The notes below the pieces were generated by a model. The model was not told the DNA's origin. It saw only the letters and a program-made list of their open reading frames with translations, and searched no databases. From contig JAIENF010000302.1 of NCBI GenBank assembly GCA_019751575.1, positions 1-9,525 on the forward strand: 9,525 bases of DNA, in the 5' to 3' direction. The position numbers and the translations under genes were made by a program. This stretch comes from Burkholderiales bacterium (lineage in GTDB: Bacteria; Pseudomonadota; Gammaproteobacteria; Burkholderiales; CAIKXV01). Shown here piece by piece: positions 1-7,921 of this stretch; the first letter of the stretch is position 1, and every line of letters starts with the position of its first letter.

Positions 1-86
1 TCCGTGATCCGGACGAAGAACGACGGGAAGCGCGAGAATCCGCAGCGACCCCCAGAACCATCCGAAGACGAGAGGGACCGACCCCG

Positions 87-90
<4 letters not shown>
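1..90 (+). CDS. Possible C-terminal tail of an upstream gene (partial)
   Basis: The frame beginning at base 1 is open to a TGA at 88-90, which overlaps the coaD ATG in an ATGA arrangement. That overlap is typical of translationally coupled operon genes, so this may be the last 29 residues of the preceding gene. The visible peptide is very polar, rich in Arg, Glu, Asp and Pro, and has no recognisable domain. In many proteobacteria the gene before coaD is rsmD (16S rRNA guanine methyltransferase), but nothing in this tail identifies it. The coaD frame is also open back to base 3, so the tail could instead be non-coding. The call rests only on the open frame and the stop/start overlap. Confidence 0.3.
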
Positions 91-877
<787 letters not shown>

Positions 878-883
<6 letters not shown>

Positions 884-1696
884 CTGGCACTTCACGCAGT
901 AGAACGTGGACCGGTTCGCCTGCCGGATCATGCGTACCGGCGCGCCGCAACCGATGCACGGCTTGCCGTCCCGGTCGTACACCCGGAACGTGGCCTGGAA
1001 CCTGCCTGCCTGCCCGCTGCTGTCCACGTAGTCGCGCAGGCTGCTGCCCCCCGCGTCGATCGCCCGCGCCAGGATGGCACGCACCTCGGACACCAGCCGT
1101 TGCAGCCGAGGCAGCCCGACCCTGCGTGCAGGCGTGCGCGGGTTGATGCCGGCCGCGAACAGCGCCTCGTTCGCGTAGATGTTGCCGACGCCGGCCACCA
1201 CGCCGGCATCCATCAGCACCAGCTTGATCGCGGCGCTGCGGCTGCGCGTCACGCGGTGGAGGTAGGCCGCGTCGAAGGCATCGGTCAGCGGTTCGGGACC
1301 GATCGACGACAGCAGCATGTGCTCGGCGTCCCCTGCCGGCAGCCACAGCACGGCGCCGAACCGGCGCGGATCACGCAGCCGGATCGACAGCCCGTTGGAC
1401 AGTTCGAGGTCCACATGGTCGTGCTTCGCCAGCGGTTCGTCGCGCGACACCACCCACAGGCGTCCGGACATGCCCAGGTGCACCAGCAGCCGACCGCGCC
1501 CCTCGCAGTCGAACAGCAGGTACTTCGCGCGGCGCTCGATCGCGTCGATGCGCGCACCGGCGATCGCCGCTTCCATGCCCTCGGTGACAGGCCAGCGCAG
1601 CGACCGGTTGCGCACGACTGCGCGTTCGATCCGCTGCCCGACGGCACGCGCCACGAGGCCGCGGCGCGTGGTCTCTACCTCGGGCAATTCAGGCAT
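878..1696 (-). CDS. mutM: Formamidopyrimidine / 8-oxoguanine DNA glycosylase (Fpg)
   Basis: A bifunctional base-excision repair enzyme that removes oxidised purines such as 8-oxoguanine and formamidopyrimidines, then cuts the strand by beta,delta-elimination. The 272-residue product begins MPELPEVET; Pro2 is the catalytic nucleophile after Met removal, which fixes the start, with Glu3 also conserved. Lys58 (in RAKYLL) corresponds to the conserved DNA-contacting lysine. LGMSGRL at 74-80 and DPRRFG at 109-114 hold the Met, Arg and Phe that fill the gap left by the flipped base. The helix-two-turn-helix segment GVGNIYANEALF is at 169-180. A C-terminal zinc finger uses C247-x2-C250 and C267-x2-C270, ending in the usual CQR. 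All key residues are intact. It is the last gene of the minus-strand run, 39 bp after the DUF4340 gene, and no strong ribosome-binding site is visible before its ATG. Confidence 0.97.
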
Positions 1697-1735
1697 CGGC
1701 CGGACGCCCGACGATCGCGCGCCGGGCGATGATGC

Positions 1736-2581
1736 TCAGCGCCAGTTGGGCTCGAACATCCGCCGCGCGGTCTCGCGCGACAGGTGGTACTGCAGCCCCT
1801 CGTCGGGGCGCAGCACGATCCAGTCGTTGCCTTCGCGCGTGGCGAGGTGCACGGTGATCGCCTTGCCTTCCTTGGTGCGCACGACGGTCGCGTTCTTGCC
1901 CGGCTTGAGCTTCATCGGCTGGGTCAGCGTGCCCGAAGCGAGCTTCCATTCGTCGATGAACCGGTTCAGGTCGTCCTGGGTGGGGGTGATCAGCGGCTTG
2001 GGCGATATCACCCAGTTGCCGTCCACCTGCTCGACCTTGAAGTCGGGCATCTCGACCGCGACGATCTGCTGCTCGGGGGTGGTCCAGAGCCGGTTGTCGG
2101 CCATGCGCTCGGGCTGCGGCGGGATCGCCTGCGCGTACTGCGGATTCACCATGAAGACCGAATCGCCGGTCATCACGTACTGCATCTTCATCATCCGGTT
2201 GATGGTGCCGAAGGTGAAGGTCTGCTTGTCGAGGATGACCGTGGCGAACGGCGGTTCGAGCTCGAACCGGGCCAGGTCGGTGGCCGGCAGTTTCTGGTCG
2301 CTGACCGCGCGCACCAGGTCGGCCAGGCGGCGCGCCTCGAAGTTGTCGGCGCGCGCCCGGAACGGGCTGGTGAGGTACCACTGCTCGCCTTCCAGTTCGA
2401 GCACCACCGGATCGCCCTTGCGCAGCTTGACCTCGATGCGCTTGATCTCTTCCGGCTTCAGCGTGGACAGCTTGTGCTCCACCGGCTTCGGCTCTTCCGG
2501 CTTCGGCTTGAAGTAAAGGAAGGCGCCGAGGCCGAGCACCAGCACCAGGAGCAGTGCATTGATCAGTACGGTCTTCTTCAC
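1736..2581 (-). CDS. DUF4340 domain-containing membrane-anchored protein
   Basis: The 281-residue protein begins MKK followed by a single hydrophobic helix at about residues 4-24, then Lys-Pro-rich residues, so it is probably an inner-membrane anchor with the rest in the periplasm. The remainder fits the DUF4340 pattern: short beta-rich units with a WYLTSPF motif (about 68-74) followed by a helix that begins ADNFEARRLADLV. No catalytic motif is seen and the molecular role of the family is unknown. DUF4340 genes are often found beside GldG-type ABC genes, and this one follows the GldG gene by only 3 bp, so it is likely part of the same complex. The start is a GTG at 2581, preceded by an AAGG stretch about 8-9 nt upstream. 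The boundary to mutM is 39 bp. Family assignment is from sequence style and context, not from a profile search. Confidence 0.82.
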   Translation of the reverse strand: MKKTVLINALLLVLVLGLGAFLYFKPKPEEPKPVEHKLSTLKPEEIKRIEVKLRKGDPVVLELEGEQWYLTSPFRARADNFEARRLADLVRAVSDQKLPATDLARFELEPPFATVILDKQTFTFGTINRMMKMQYVMTGDSVFMVNPQYAQAIPPQPERMADNRLWTTPEQQIVAVEMPDFKVEQVDGNWVISPKPLITPTQDDLNRFIDEWKLASGTLTQPMKLKPGKNATVVRTKEGKAITVHLATREGNDWIVLRPDEGLQYHLSRETARRMFEPNWR

Positions 2582-2584
2582 GGG

Positions 2585-3943
2585 TCAGGCCTTGCGCCGG
2601 CGGCGCCACCAGATGGTCGCGCCAGTGGCGAGGAAGCCCAGCGGCAGCAGCCCCAGGAAGCCGTAGACGATGACCATCATCGAGGTGCGGTTGAGCGTCA
2701 GCGAGGAATCGAGGGTCCCGCGCGGCTGCACGGTGATCAGGTTCTCGTCGCCGGCAAGCCAGTTCACGACGTTGATGCCCAGGTCCATGTTGCCGACCAG
2801 GCCCACGTACTGGTTCGCGAGGAAATGGCCGGAGCCGATCACCACCACGCGCTGCTGCCGGTCGTTCACCGTGCGCTCGAGCGCGATGCCGACGGTGACC
2901 GGTCCGGGCACGTCCTTGCCCTTGTCGAAGGTCACCGAGGAAGTGCCTTCCGCGATCGGGCTCATCTCGAGCCAGCCGCGCGGGGCCACTTCGATCAGCG
3001 GCGTCTCGCGCCAGTCGCGGCTGCCATCGACCCCGATCGAGCGGGCGAACGGAAGTATGGTGTTGAGCGTGAAGTTGCGGGTGATCGGGTGCTGGCCGTA
3101 GCCGGTGGCCACTGCCATCGTCGGCTGTGCGTTGATCAGCTGCGCCGACGGATCGACCACCGTGCCGGGGTTGAGCACGAGGCCGAAGATGTCCGCGATC
3201 GGCTGCAGGCCGCGCATCGGCTCCTGGTCGATCAGCCAGAGCAGGCTGCCGCCCTTGTCGATCCAGTCCTTGATCTTCTTCACCTCCGGCGGCAGCAGGT
3301 CGACCTTGGGGCCGGCGATGATCAGGATCTTCAGGTCGTCCGGCACTGCCGGTGCGAGGGACAGGTTCAGCGGACCGGTGGCGAAGCCCTTGTTCTCGAG
3401 TTGCCGGCCGAAAAGGCCCAGGTCATGGTTGGCCTTGCCGTCGATCAGGCGGCCGCCCTGGCCGTCGAGCGACATCACCGTGCGCTCGGCGCCGCGCGCC
3501 AGCCGCATGATCAGGTTCGCGAACTGCTGCTCGGTCAGCGTGTTGATGTTCTCGCTGCGCTTGCCGTACTCGACCACCATCTCGCCGTTGACCGTCACGC
3601 CGGCGGCCTGGGCCAGCTTCGGCTGCTCGCGCGGATCGATGAACGAGAGGTTGATGTCGGGCTTGAGCCGCTGGTAGGGCGCGAGGAAGTCGCGCACCAT
3701 CTTGCGCAGGTCTTCCTGGCCGGTCGCGTAAGACGTGACGTTCACCGGTTCGGTCAGCTGCTTGAGCATGTCGATGGTCGGCTGCGACAGCGTGTTGCGC
3801 GCGTTCAGGCTGACATCCCATTCCTTCTTGTACTCGCGCGCGATGTACGAGACGAGGCCGGCGAGCGACAGCACGAGGATGACGAACAGCCAGTTCTGGG
3901 CCGACAGCTTCAGTCGGAACTTGCGATCGATATTGGTGGCCAT
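2585..3943 (-). CDS. GldG-type ABC transporter auxiliary protein
   Basis: A 452-residue protein with a transmembrane helix at each end (about residues 17-35 and 422-445), a large domain between them that is probably periplasmic, and a basic cytoplasmic tail (WRRRRKA). The middle shows the GldG / ABC_transp_aux pattern: VPDDLKILIIAGPK at about 200-213, the following helix and GGSLLWLID at 231-239, and near the end VVVIGSGHF at 366-374 with NVVNWLAGDE at 391-400. In Flavobacterium, GldG works with the ATPase GldA and permease GldF and is needed for gliding. Proteobacterial relatives are widespread in non-gliding species and their substrate is unknown. The ATG at 3943 has only a weak AGGCAG upstream. 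A 66-bp gap separates it from the permease gene, while DUF4340 follows after 3 bp. No symbol is given because a gliding role is not implied. Confidence 0.88.
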   Translation of the reverse strand: MATNIDRKFRLKLSAQNWLFVILVLSLAGLVSYIAREYKKEWDVSLNARNTLSQPTIDMLKQLTEPVNVTSYATGQEDLRKMVRDFLAPYQRLKPDINLSFIDPREQPKLAQAAGVTVNGEMVVEYGKRSENINTLTEQQFANLIMRLARGAERTVMSLDGQGGRLIDGKANHDLGLFGRQLENKGFATGPLNLSLAPAVPDDLKILIIAGPKVDLLPPEVKKIKDWIDKGGSLLWLIDQEPMRGLQPIADIFGLVLNPGTVVDPSAQLINAQPTMAVATGYGQHPITRNFTLNTILPFARSIGVDGSRDWRETPLIEVAPRGWLEMSPIAEGTSSVTFDKGKDVPGPVTVGIALERTVNDRQQRVVVIGSGHFLANQYVGLVGNMDLGINVVNWLAGDENLITVQPRGTLDSSLTLNRTSMMVIVYGFLGLLPLGFLATGATIWWRRRRKA

Positions 3944-4009
3944 CAGTCTGCCTGGTTCGAGGGAGTCGGTTGGCGGTGCATGGAGGTCGGGCGCGCGGGC
4001 GGTGGGGAC

Positions 4010-4753
4010 TCAGCCGCCCAGCCGGTCGGAATCGAGCCGGCGGATCGCGAGGATCAGGAACACCGCGGTGAACACCAGCAGGAAGATGATGTCGCCGGAG
4101 TCGATCATGCCCTTGGTGAAGCTCTCGTAGCGGCGGATCAGCGCGAGCATCAGGAACGGGCTGTCCGGGTTCGCCTGCGACATGTTGAGCAGCCACAGGC
4201 CGAGCAGCGTCGCCAGCGTGGCAGTCGCCGCCACCACCGGCTGCGCCGTCAGCGACGAAAAGAACACGCCGACCGCCGCGAAGGCGGCGATCAGCAGCGC
4301 GAGGCCGAGCGACAGGGTGCCGAGCAGCCCGAGGTCGAGGCGGCCGCCGAGGTACATCGACGCCGCCATCAGCAGGATCAGCGCGACCGACAGCATCAGG
4401 AACGAATACAGGCCGATGAACTTGCCGATGACGATCTGCGTCATCGACAGCGGCGCCGAGATCAGGAAGGTCATCGTCTGGTTGCGGCGCTCTTCGGCGA
4501 TCAGGCGCATCGACAGCAGTGGCACGGCCATGATCAGGATCACCGCGGCAGCGCCGAAGATCGGCGCGATGATGATCTCGGTGACGCCGGGCGGGGTGTC
4601 CATCTGCATCAGCTGGGTCTGCACGGTGAGGTAGGCGTCGAGCCGGGTGACCAGGATCCACGCCATGGAAATCTGCAGGAAGGCAAGCACCACCCAGGCG
4701 AGGGGCGACGAGAACAGGGCGCGGAGTTCCTTGCCGGCAACGGTGAAGATCAT
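4010..4753 (-). CDS. ABC-2 type transporter permease (GldF-like)
   Basis: A 247-residue integral membrane protein with about six predicted helices (near residues 18-36, 61-82, 108-133, 141-165, 172-190 and 219-237). The loop after the second helix reads MRLIAEERRNQTMTFLISAPLS (82-103), the amphipathic coupling segment with Glu-Glu-Arg seen in ABC-2 permeases such as GldF, NosY and natB-type exporters. The ATG at 4753 is chosen over an upstream in-frame ATG at 4837 because the protein then begins MIFTVAGKEL, as family members do, and because a GAGGAG ribosome-binding site (4767-4762) stands 8 nt upstream. The start shares its A with the stop of the ATPase gene (TGATG), so translation is probably coupled. 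It should pair with that ATPase to form the membrane channel of an exporter. The substrate is unknown. Confidence 0.92.
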   Translation of the reverse strand: MIFTVAGKELRALFSSPLAWVVLAFLQISMAWILVTRLDAYLTVQTQLMQMDTPPGVTEIIIAPIFGAAAVILIMAVPLLSMRLIAEERRNQTMTFLISAPLSMTQIVIGKFIGLYSFLMLSVALILLMAASMYLGGRLDLGLLGTLSLGLALLIAAFAAVGVFFSSLTAQPVVAATATLATLLGLWLLNMSQANPDSPFLMLALIRRYESFTKGMIDSGDIIFLLVFTAVFLILAIRRLDSDRLGG

Positions 4754-5694
4754 CAGACGGTCTCCTCGCGGTGGGTCAGCTGCACGAATACGTCCTCGAT
4801 GCTGGAAACCGCCGGCGCCAGCTGGAACAGGCTCCACTTGCCGTCCCAGGCCGCCTGCACCAGCGCGTCGGTCGGGTCGGTGTCGGCTGCAGGTTCGATC
4901 CGGAACAGGCCGCCGCGCGCCGGTTCAACATGGGCGATGCCGGGCACCGAGGCGATCGCCTCGATCGGCGGTGGATTGCGCAGGCCGAGCATCAGGCTGC
5001 GCCCCTTGAACGAGCTGACGCCGCCCAGGGTGTCGGCGAACACCAGCAGGCCCTTGTGGATGATCTGCACGCGGTTGCAGACCTGCTCGACCTCGGGAAG
5101 GATGTGCGTCGACAGGATCACGCTGTGCGCGCCACCCAGTTCGCGGATCAGCGCGCGGATGTCGCGGATCTGGTTCGGGTCGAGGCCGACCGTCGGCTCG
5201 TCGAGGATCACGACATCCGGGTTGTGGATGATCGCCTGCGCGATGCCGACGCGCTGCTGGTAGCCCTTCGACAGGGCGCCGATCAGCCGCTGGCCGACGT
5301 CGCCGATGCCGCAGCGCTGCTTCGCACGTTCGACTGCGCCGGCGAGTTCCTTCTTGGGCACGCGATGCAGTCGCCCGGCGAGCTGCAGGAATTCGTTCAC
5401 CGTCAGGTCGCGGTACAGCGGCGGCGTCTCGGGCAGGTAGCCGATGCGCGCCTTGGCATCGGTCGGGCGATCGAGCATGTCGATGCCGCAGATCTCGATC
5501 TGCCCAGCGCTGGGCGCCAGGTTGCCGGTGAGCATCTGCATGGTGGTCGTCTTGCCCGCGCCGTTGGGCCCGAGGAATCCGAGCACCTCGCCGCGGTTGA
5601 GCGAGAAGCTCACCTTGTTCACCGCCACGCGGTCGCCGAAATTGCGGGTGAGTTCGGTCGCGCGGACGGTCTGGTTCTGATCGGGGGCGTTCAT
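4753..5694 (-). CDS. ABC transporter ATP-binding protein (GldA-like)
   Basis: A 313-residue cytoplasmic ATPase expected to power the adjacent permease. Walker A is GPNGAGKTT at 42-50. The Q-loop region reads YLPETPPLY at 86-94, with Glu where many ABC ATPases have Gln; this LPE form is common in the GldA/DrrA-like export group. The signature motif is LSKGYQQR (141-148), also typical of that group. Walker B is VVILDEP (161-167), the D-loop GLDP (170-173) and the switch histidine is in STH (195-197). About 90 residues after the core form a C-terminal domain, as in other ABC-2 exporter ATPases. It is the first gene of the minus-strand run and overlaps the permease by one base. The ATG at 5694 has no clear Shine-Dalgarno sequence, so initiation may be weak or leaderless. 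The ATPase core looks complete. Confidence 0.94.
   Translation of the reverse strand: MNAPDQNQTVRATELTRNFGDRVAVNKVSFSLNRGEVLGFLGPNGAGKTTTMQMLTGNLAPSAGQIEICGIDMLDRPTDAKARIGYLPETPPLYRDLTVNEFLQLAGRLHRVPKKELAGAVERAKQRCGIGDVGQRLIGALSKGYQQRVGIAQAIIHNPDVVILDEPTVGLDPNQIRDIRALIRELGGAHSVILSTHILPEVEQVCNRVQIIHKGLLVFADTLGGVSSFKGRSLMLGLRNPPPIEAIASVPGIAHVEPARGGLFRIEPAADTDPTDALVQAAWDGKWSLFQLAPAVSSIEDVFVQLTHREETV
4762..4767 (-). promoter_or_regulatory. Ribosome-binding site fixing the permease start
   Basis: Minus-strand GAGGAG is 8 nt before the ATG at 4753, inside the last codons of the ATPase gene. It is one of the best Shine-Dalgarno matches in the window and favours the 247-residue permease over a 275-residue version starting at 4837. 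Confidence 0.7.
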
Positions 5695-5892
5695 CGATGG
5701 GCCAGTCGTGACGGTTGCGTCTGCAGGAAGGGGTGTTGGCGGAGGTGCTGCTGTACGGACAAGGGCATGCTCGGCACGTCAGGGAGGCGATCCCGAGGCG
5801 TGGTACACCTGCGGCGTGGCCTCGTCGGCCGGGGCCCCCCTGCGCTATCGTGGCGGCACGCGCGACGGGCAGACAGAACACGACCGGTCGGC

Positions 5893-5921
5893 TTGTGACG
5901 GCGGGCAAATATACCTAAACT
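5893..5921 (+). promoter_or_regulatory. Candidate sigma-70 promoter for the TPR-lolB-ispE run
   Basis: TTGTGA (5893-5898) and TAAACT (5916-5921) each match four of six bases of the -35 and -10 consensus and are separated by 17 bp, the optimal spacing. They sit in the only distinctly AT-rich patch of the intergenic region. Transcription would start near 5928, giving a leader of about 110 nt to the TTG at 6040 or about 180 nt to the ATG at 6109. Four-of-six matches are modest evidence. Confidence 0.4.
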
Positions 5922-5961
5922 CTTTCCAAACATGAACATTTTCGGAAACCGTGCGCATCGC

Positions 5962-6006
5962 CCTGCCGCCGGCCGCACGCCGGTCGTGTCGTCCGGCAGG
6001 CCGGAC
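5962..6006 (+). promoter_or_regulatory. Leader with mutually exclusive inverted repeats
   Basis: CCTGCCG (5962-5968) can pair with CGGCAGG (5994-6000), enclosing a smaller stem of CCGGC (5969-5973) with GCCGG (5979-5983). The alternative is GTCCGG (5991-5996) pairing with CCGGAC (6001-6006) around a CAGG loop. The two foldings share bases 5994-6000 and cannot coexist. The layout resembles an attenuator or start-site switch, but GC-rich DNA makes short repeats by chance and there is no T-run, so regulation is only a possibility. Confidence 0.25.
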
Positions 6007-6026
6007 AGTCAGCCCGCAGTCCGCAC

Positions 6027-6031
6027 AGAGG
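6027..6031 (+). promoter_or_regulatory. Ribosome-binding site supporting a TTG start of the TPR gene
   Basis: AGAGG lies 8 nt before the in-frame TTG at 6040. Neither alternative ATG (5932, 6109) has a comparable site, and 6109 is immediately preceded by a 6-bp GC hairpin (6092-6107). Confidence 0.4.
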
Positions 6032-6039
6032 CATCGGCT

Positions 6040-7908
6040 TTGACACATGAACCCGGCCTCGGTTCCGGGGCAACGACTCCAGCGACGGCAGGGCGGCATG
6101 CGCCGCCGATGACCGCGGCCATCGGCGGCGCACTGCTCCTGCTCGCGGCAGGCTGCGGTCCCGGCCTCGCGCAGGCGGGGCAGATGCCTCCGGATGTGCT
6201 GGCCCGATCCTGGATCGCGCAGGTTTCTTCCGGGCTGGCAGGCATGCAGCTGGCGCAGGCGCCAGCTTCGGCAGGCCGCAAGGCCGAGGCGACGCCACCC
6301 GCAGATCCCCGCCTGCCGCGGATCGAGTTGAGCAGGCAGGTGATGTTCCAGTACCTGCTCGCCGAGATTTCCGTGCAGCGCGGACGCTACGACGTTGCGA
6401 TGGCCGCCCTGAACGACCTCGCCAAGTCGACGCGCGACCCGCGCATCGCCGCGCGCGCGACCGAGGTCGCGCTCCGCGCCGGGGCCTACAAGCAGGCAGT
6501 CGAAGCCGCCGGCATCTGGGTCTCGATCGACCCCGATTCGATCCAGGCACGGCAGACCGTCGTCGCGCTGCTGGTCAACGGCGGCCAGTTGAACGCCGCC
6601 ATCCCGCACCTCGAACGCCTCCTGGTCAACGAAGGCAACAACATCGGCGGCGGCTTCCTGCAACTCGCTTCGCTGTTCGCCAAGCAGCCCGACCGCGCGG
6701 TGGTCCTCGGCGTGGTGCGTTCGCTGGCGGCGAAGCACCTCGGCCTGCGCGAAGCCCGCCTCGCGGTGGCGCAGGCCGCATGGACCGCGCAGGATTTCGA
6801 CCTCTCCCTGTCCGAGGTGAGGGAGGCGCAGCGCATCTCCCCTGACTGGGAGCTGGCCGCGCTGTTCGAGACCCAGATCCTGGCTCGCCGTTCCAACGCC
6901 GAGGCGGCGGCGCAACTGCAGAAGTTCGTCGAGGCGAATCCGAAGGCAACCGAGGCGCGGATGAACCTCGCGCGCCTGTATGCGGCCGAGCAGCGACTGC
7001 CGGAAGCGCGGCGCGAATTCGAACGCCTCGCGGCCGACTTCCCCGAGAACGCCGAGCTCGGGCTCGCGATCGGCCTGCTTTCGCTGCAGCTCGGCGATTT
7101 CGATACCGCCGACCAGAAGCTGCGCAAGCTGCTCGCGGCGCAGCCGAAGGATCCCGACATGCTGCGCTACTACCTCGGCCGCACGGCCGAGGGACGCAAG
7201 CAGATGGGCGATGCAGTGAAGTGGTACCGGGCGGTCGAGGCAGGGCCGCAGCGCGTCGCGGCGCAGCTTGCCGAGGCGAGCGTCCTCGCGCGCCAGGGCA
7301 GCACGAAGGAGGCGCGCGAAGTGCTGCGCCAGATCGTGCCCTCTTCGCTCGACCAGCGGGTGCAACTGGTCCTGACCGAGGCGCAGGTGTTGCGCGACGC
7401 CAAGGATTTCCAGGGCGCGTTCGAACTGCTCGGCGAGGCGCTGGCCAAGACGCCCGACACGCCCGACCTGCTCTACGATCAGGCGCTGGTGGCCGAACGG
7501 CTCGGCAAGTTCGACATCACCGAGAAGAACCTCGTGCGGGTGATCGAGATCCGGCCCGACCATGCACACGCGCACAATGCGCTCGGCTACACGCTTGCCG
7601 ACCGCAATGTACGCCTCGACGAGGCATTGAAGCTGATCGAGACCGCGCTCAGGCTGGCACCGGAAGATCCGTACATCCTGGACAGCATGGGCTGGGTGTT
7701 CTTCCGCATGGGGCATCCGCAGAAGGCGCTCGACTTCCTGCAGCGCGCCTACAAGATCAAGCGCGACGCGGAGATCGCAGCCCATCTCGGCGAGGTGCTG
7801 TGGTCGGAGGGGCGGCGCGACGAAGCGCAGCGCATCTGGGATGAAGCCCTGAAGTCGAGTCCCGGCAACGAAGTGCTCCAGGGCACGGTCAAGCGCCTGC
7901 GCAAGTGA
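6040..7908 (+). CDS. Exported tetratricopeptide-repeat protein
   Basis: A protein of about 622 residues, mostly helical TPR repeats that scaffold protein-protein contacts. Clear units, numbered from the TTG at 6040, lie near residues 99-132, 305-338, 339-372, 476-509, 510-543 (ALGYTLADRN), 544-577 (DSMGWVFFRMG) and 578-611; the stretch between is more degenerate but still alpha-helical in pattern. A hydrophobic segment at 25-38 (TAAIGGALLLLAAG) ends at Cys39 and is followed by LAQA at 43-46. It could therefore be cut by signal peptidase I after LAQA or, less likely, be lipidated at Cys39, since LAAGC is an imperfect lipobox. Either way a periplasmic or outer-membrane location is expected. Starts at 5932 (ATG) and 6109 (ATG) are possible: 6040 has the best ribosome-binding site and keeps Arg/His before the hydrophobic core, whereas codon bias becomes coding-like only after about 6109. 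The gene commonly precedes lolB in betaproteobacteria; its function is unknown. Confidence 0.88.
   Translation: MTHEPGLGSGATTPATAGRHAPPMTAAIGGALLLLAAGCGPGLAQAGQMPPDVLARSWIAQVSSGLAGMQLAQAPASAGRKAEATPPADPRLPRIELSRQVMFQYLLAEISVQRGRYDVAMAALNDLAKSTRDPRIAARATEVALRAGAYKQAVEAAGIWVSIDPDSIQARQTVVALLVNGGQLNAAIPHLERLLVNEGNNIGGGFLQLASLFAKQPDRAVVLGVVRSLAAKHLGLREARLAVAQAAWTAQDFDLSLSEVREAQRISPDWELAALFETQILARRSNAEAAAQLQKFVEANPKATEARMNLARLYAAEQRLPEARREFERLAADFPENAELGLAIGLLSLQLGDFDTADQKLRKLLAAQPKDPDMLRYYLGRTAEGRKQMGDAVKWYRAVEAGPQRVAAQLAEASVLARQGSTKEAREVLRQIVPSSLDQRVQLVLTEAQVLRDAKDFQGAFELLGEALAKTPDTPDLLYDQALVAERLGKFDITEKNLVRVIEIRPDHAHAHNALGYTLADRNVRLDEALKLIETALRLAPEDPYILDSMGWVFFRMGHPQKALDFLQRAYKIKRDAEIAAHLGEVLWSEGRRDEAQRIWDEALKSSPGNEVLQGTVKRLRK
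6092..6107 (+). repeat. GC hairpin abutting an alternative start codon
   Basis: GGCGGC (6092-6097) and GCCGCC (6102-6107) pair around an ATGC loop, ending one base before the in-frame ATG at 6109. If 6109 were the real start this stem would cover its ribosome-binding region; if translation starts upstream it is simply coding sequence for the signal-peptide region. Confidence 0.4.
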
Positions 7909-7921
7909 AGCGCCGCAAGGA

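Larger units (their letters stand above)
5695..6039. other. Divergent intergenic region
   Basis: This roughly 345-bp stretch separates the minus-strand ABC/mutM run from the plus-strand TPR-lolB-ispE run. Short open frames cross it on both strands, but their products are Arg/Pro/Ala-rich, lack recognisable motifs and have no supported starts. The left 200 bp are GC-rich and featureless to the eye, apart from GGGGCCCC at 5831-5838. The right part has the AT-rich patch around 5907-5946 and a leader with inverted repeats. Promoters for both runs should lie here; only a plus-strand candidate could be picked out. Confidence 0.6.

Noticed and set aside
1705..1728. CGCCCG/CGGGCG inverted repeat between the DUF4340 and mutM genes
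   Set aside because: A 6-bp all-GC stem with a 12-nt loop and no T-run is weak as a terminator and easily arises by chance in GC-rich DNA.
1784..5263. Plus-strand open frame of 1159 codons opposite the DUF4340, GldG and permease genes
   Set aside because: It lies antisense to genes with clear family motifs. The product is a low-information His/Asp/Arg/Val/Leu mix without domains, as expected when strong G/C third-position bias removes stop codons from the opposite strand.
5691..5978. Minus-strand open frame of 95 codons filling the divergent intergenic region
   Set aside because: It is Arg/Pro-rich without recognisable motifs, ends just inside the ATPase start and lacks a convincing ribosome-binding site. 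It is more likely non-coding.
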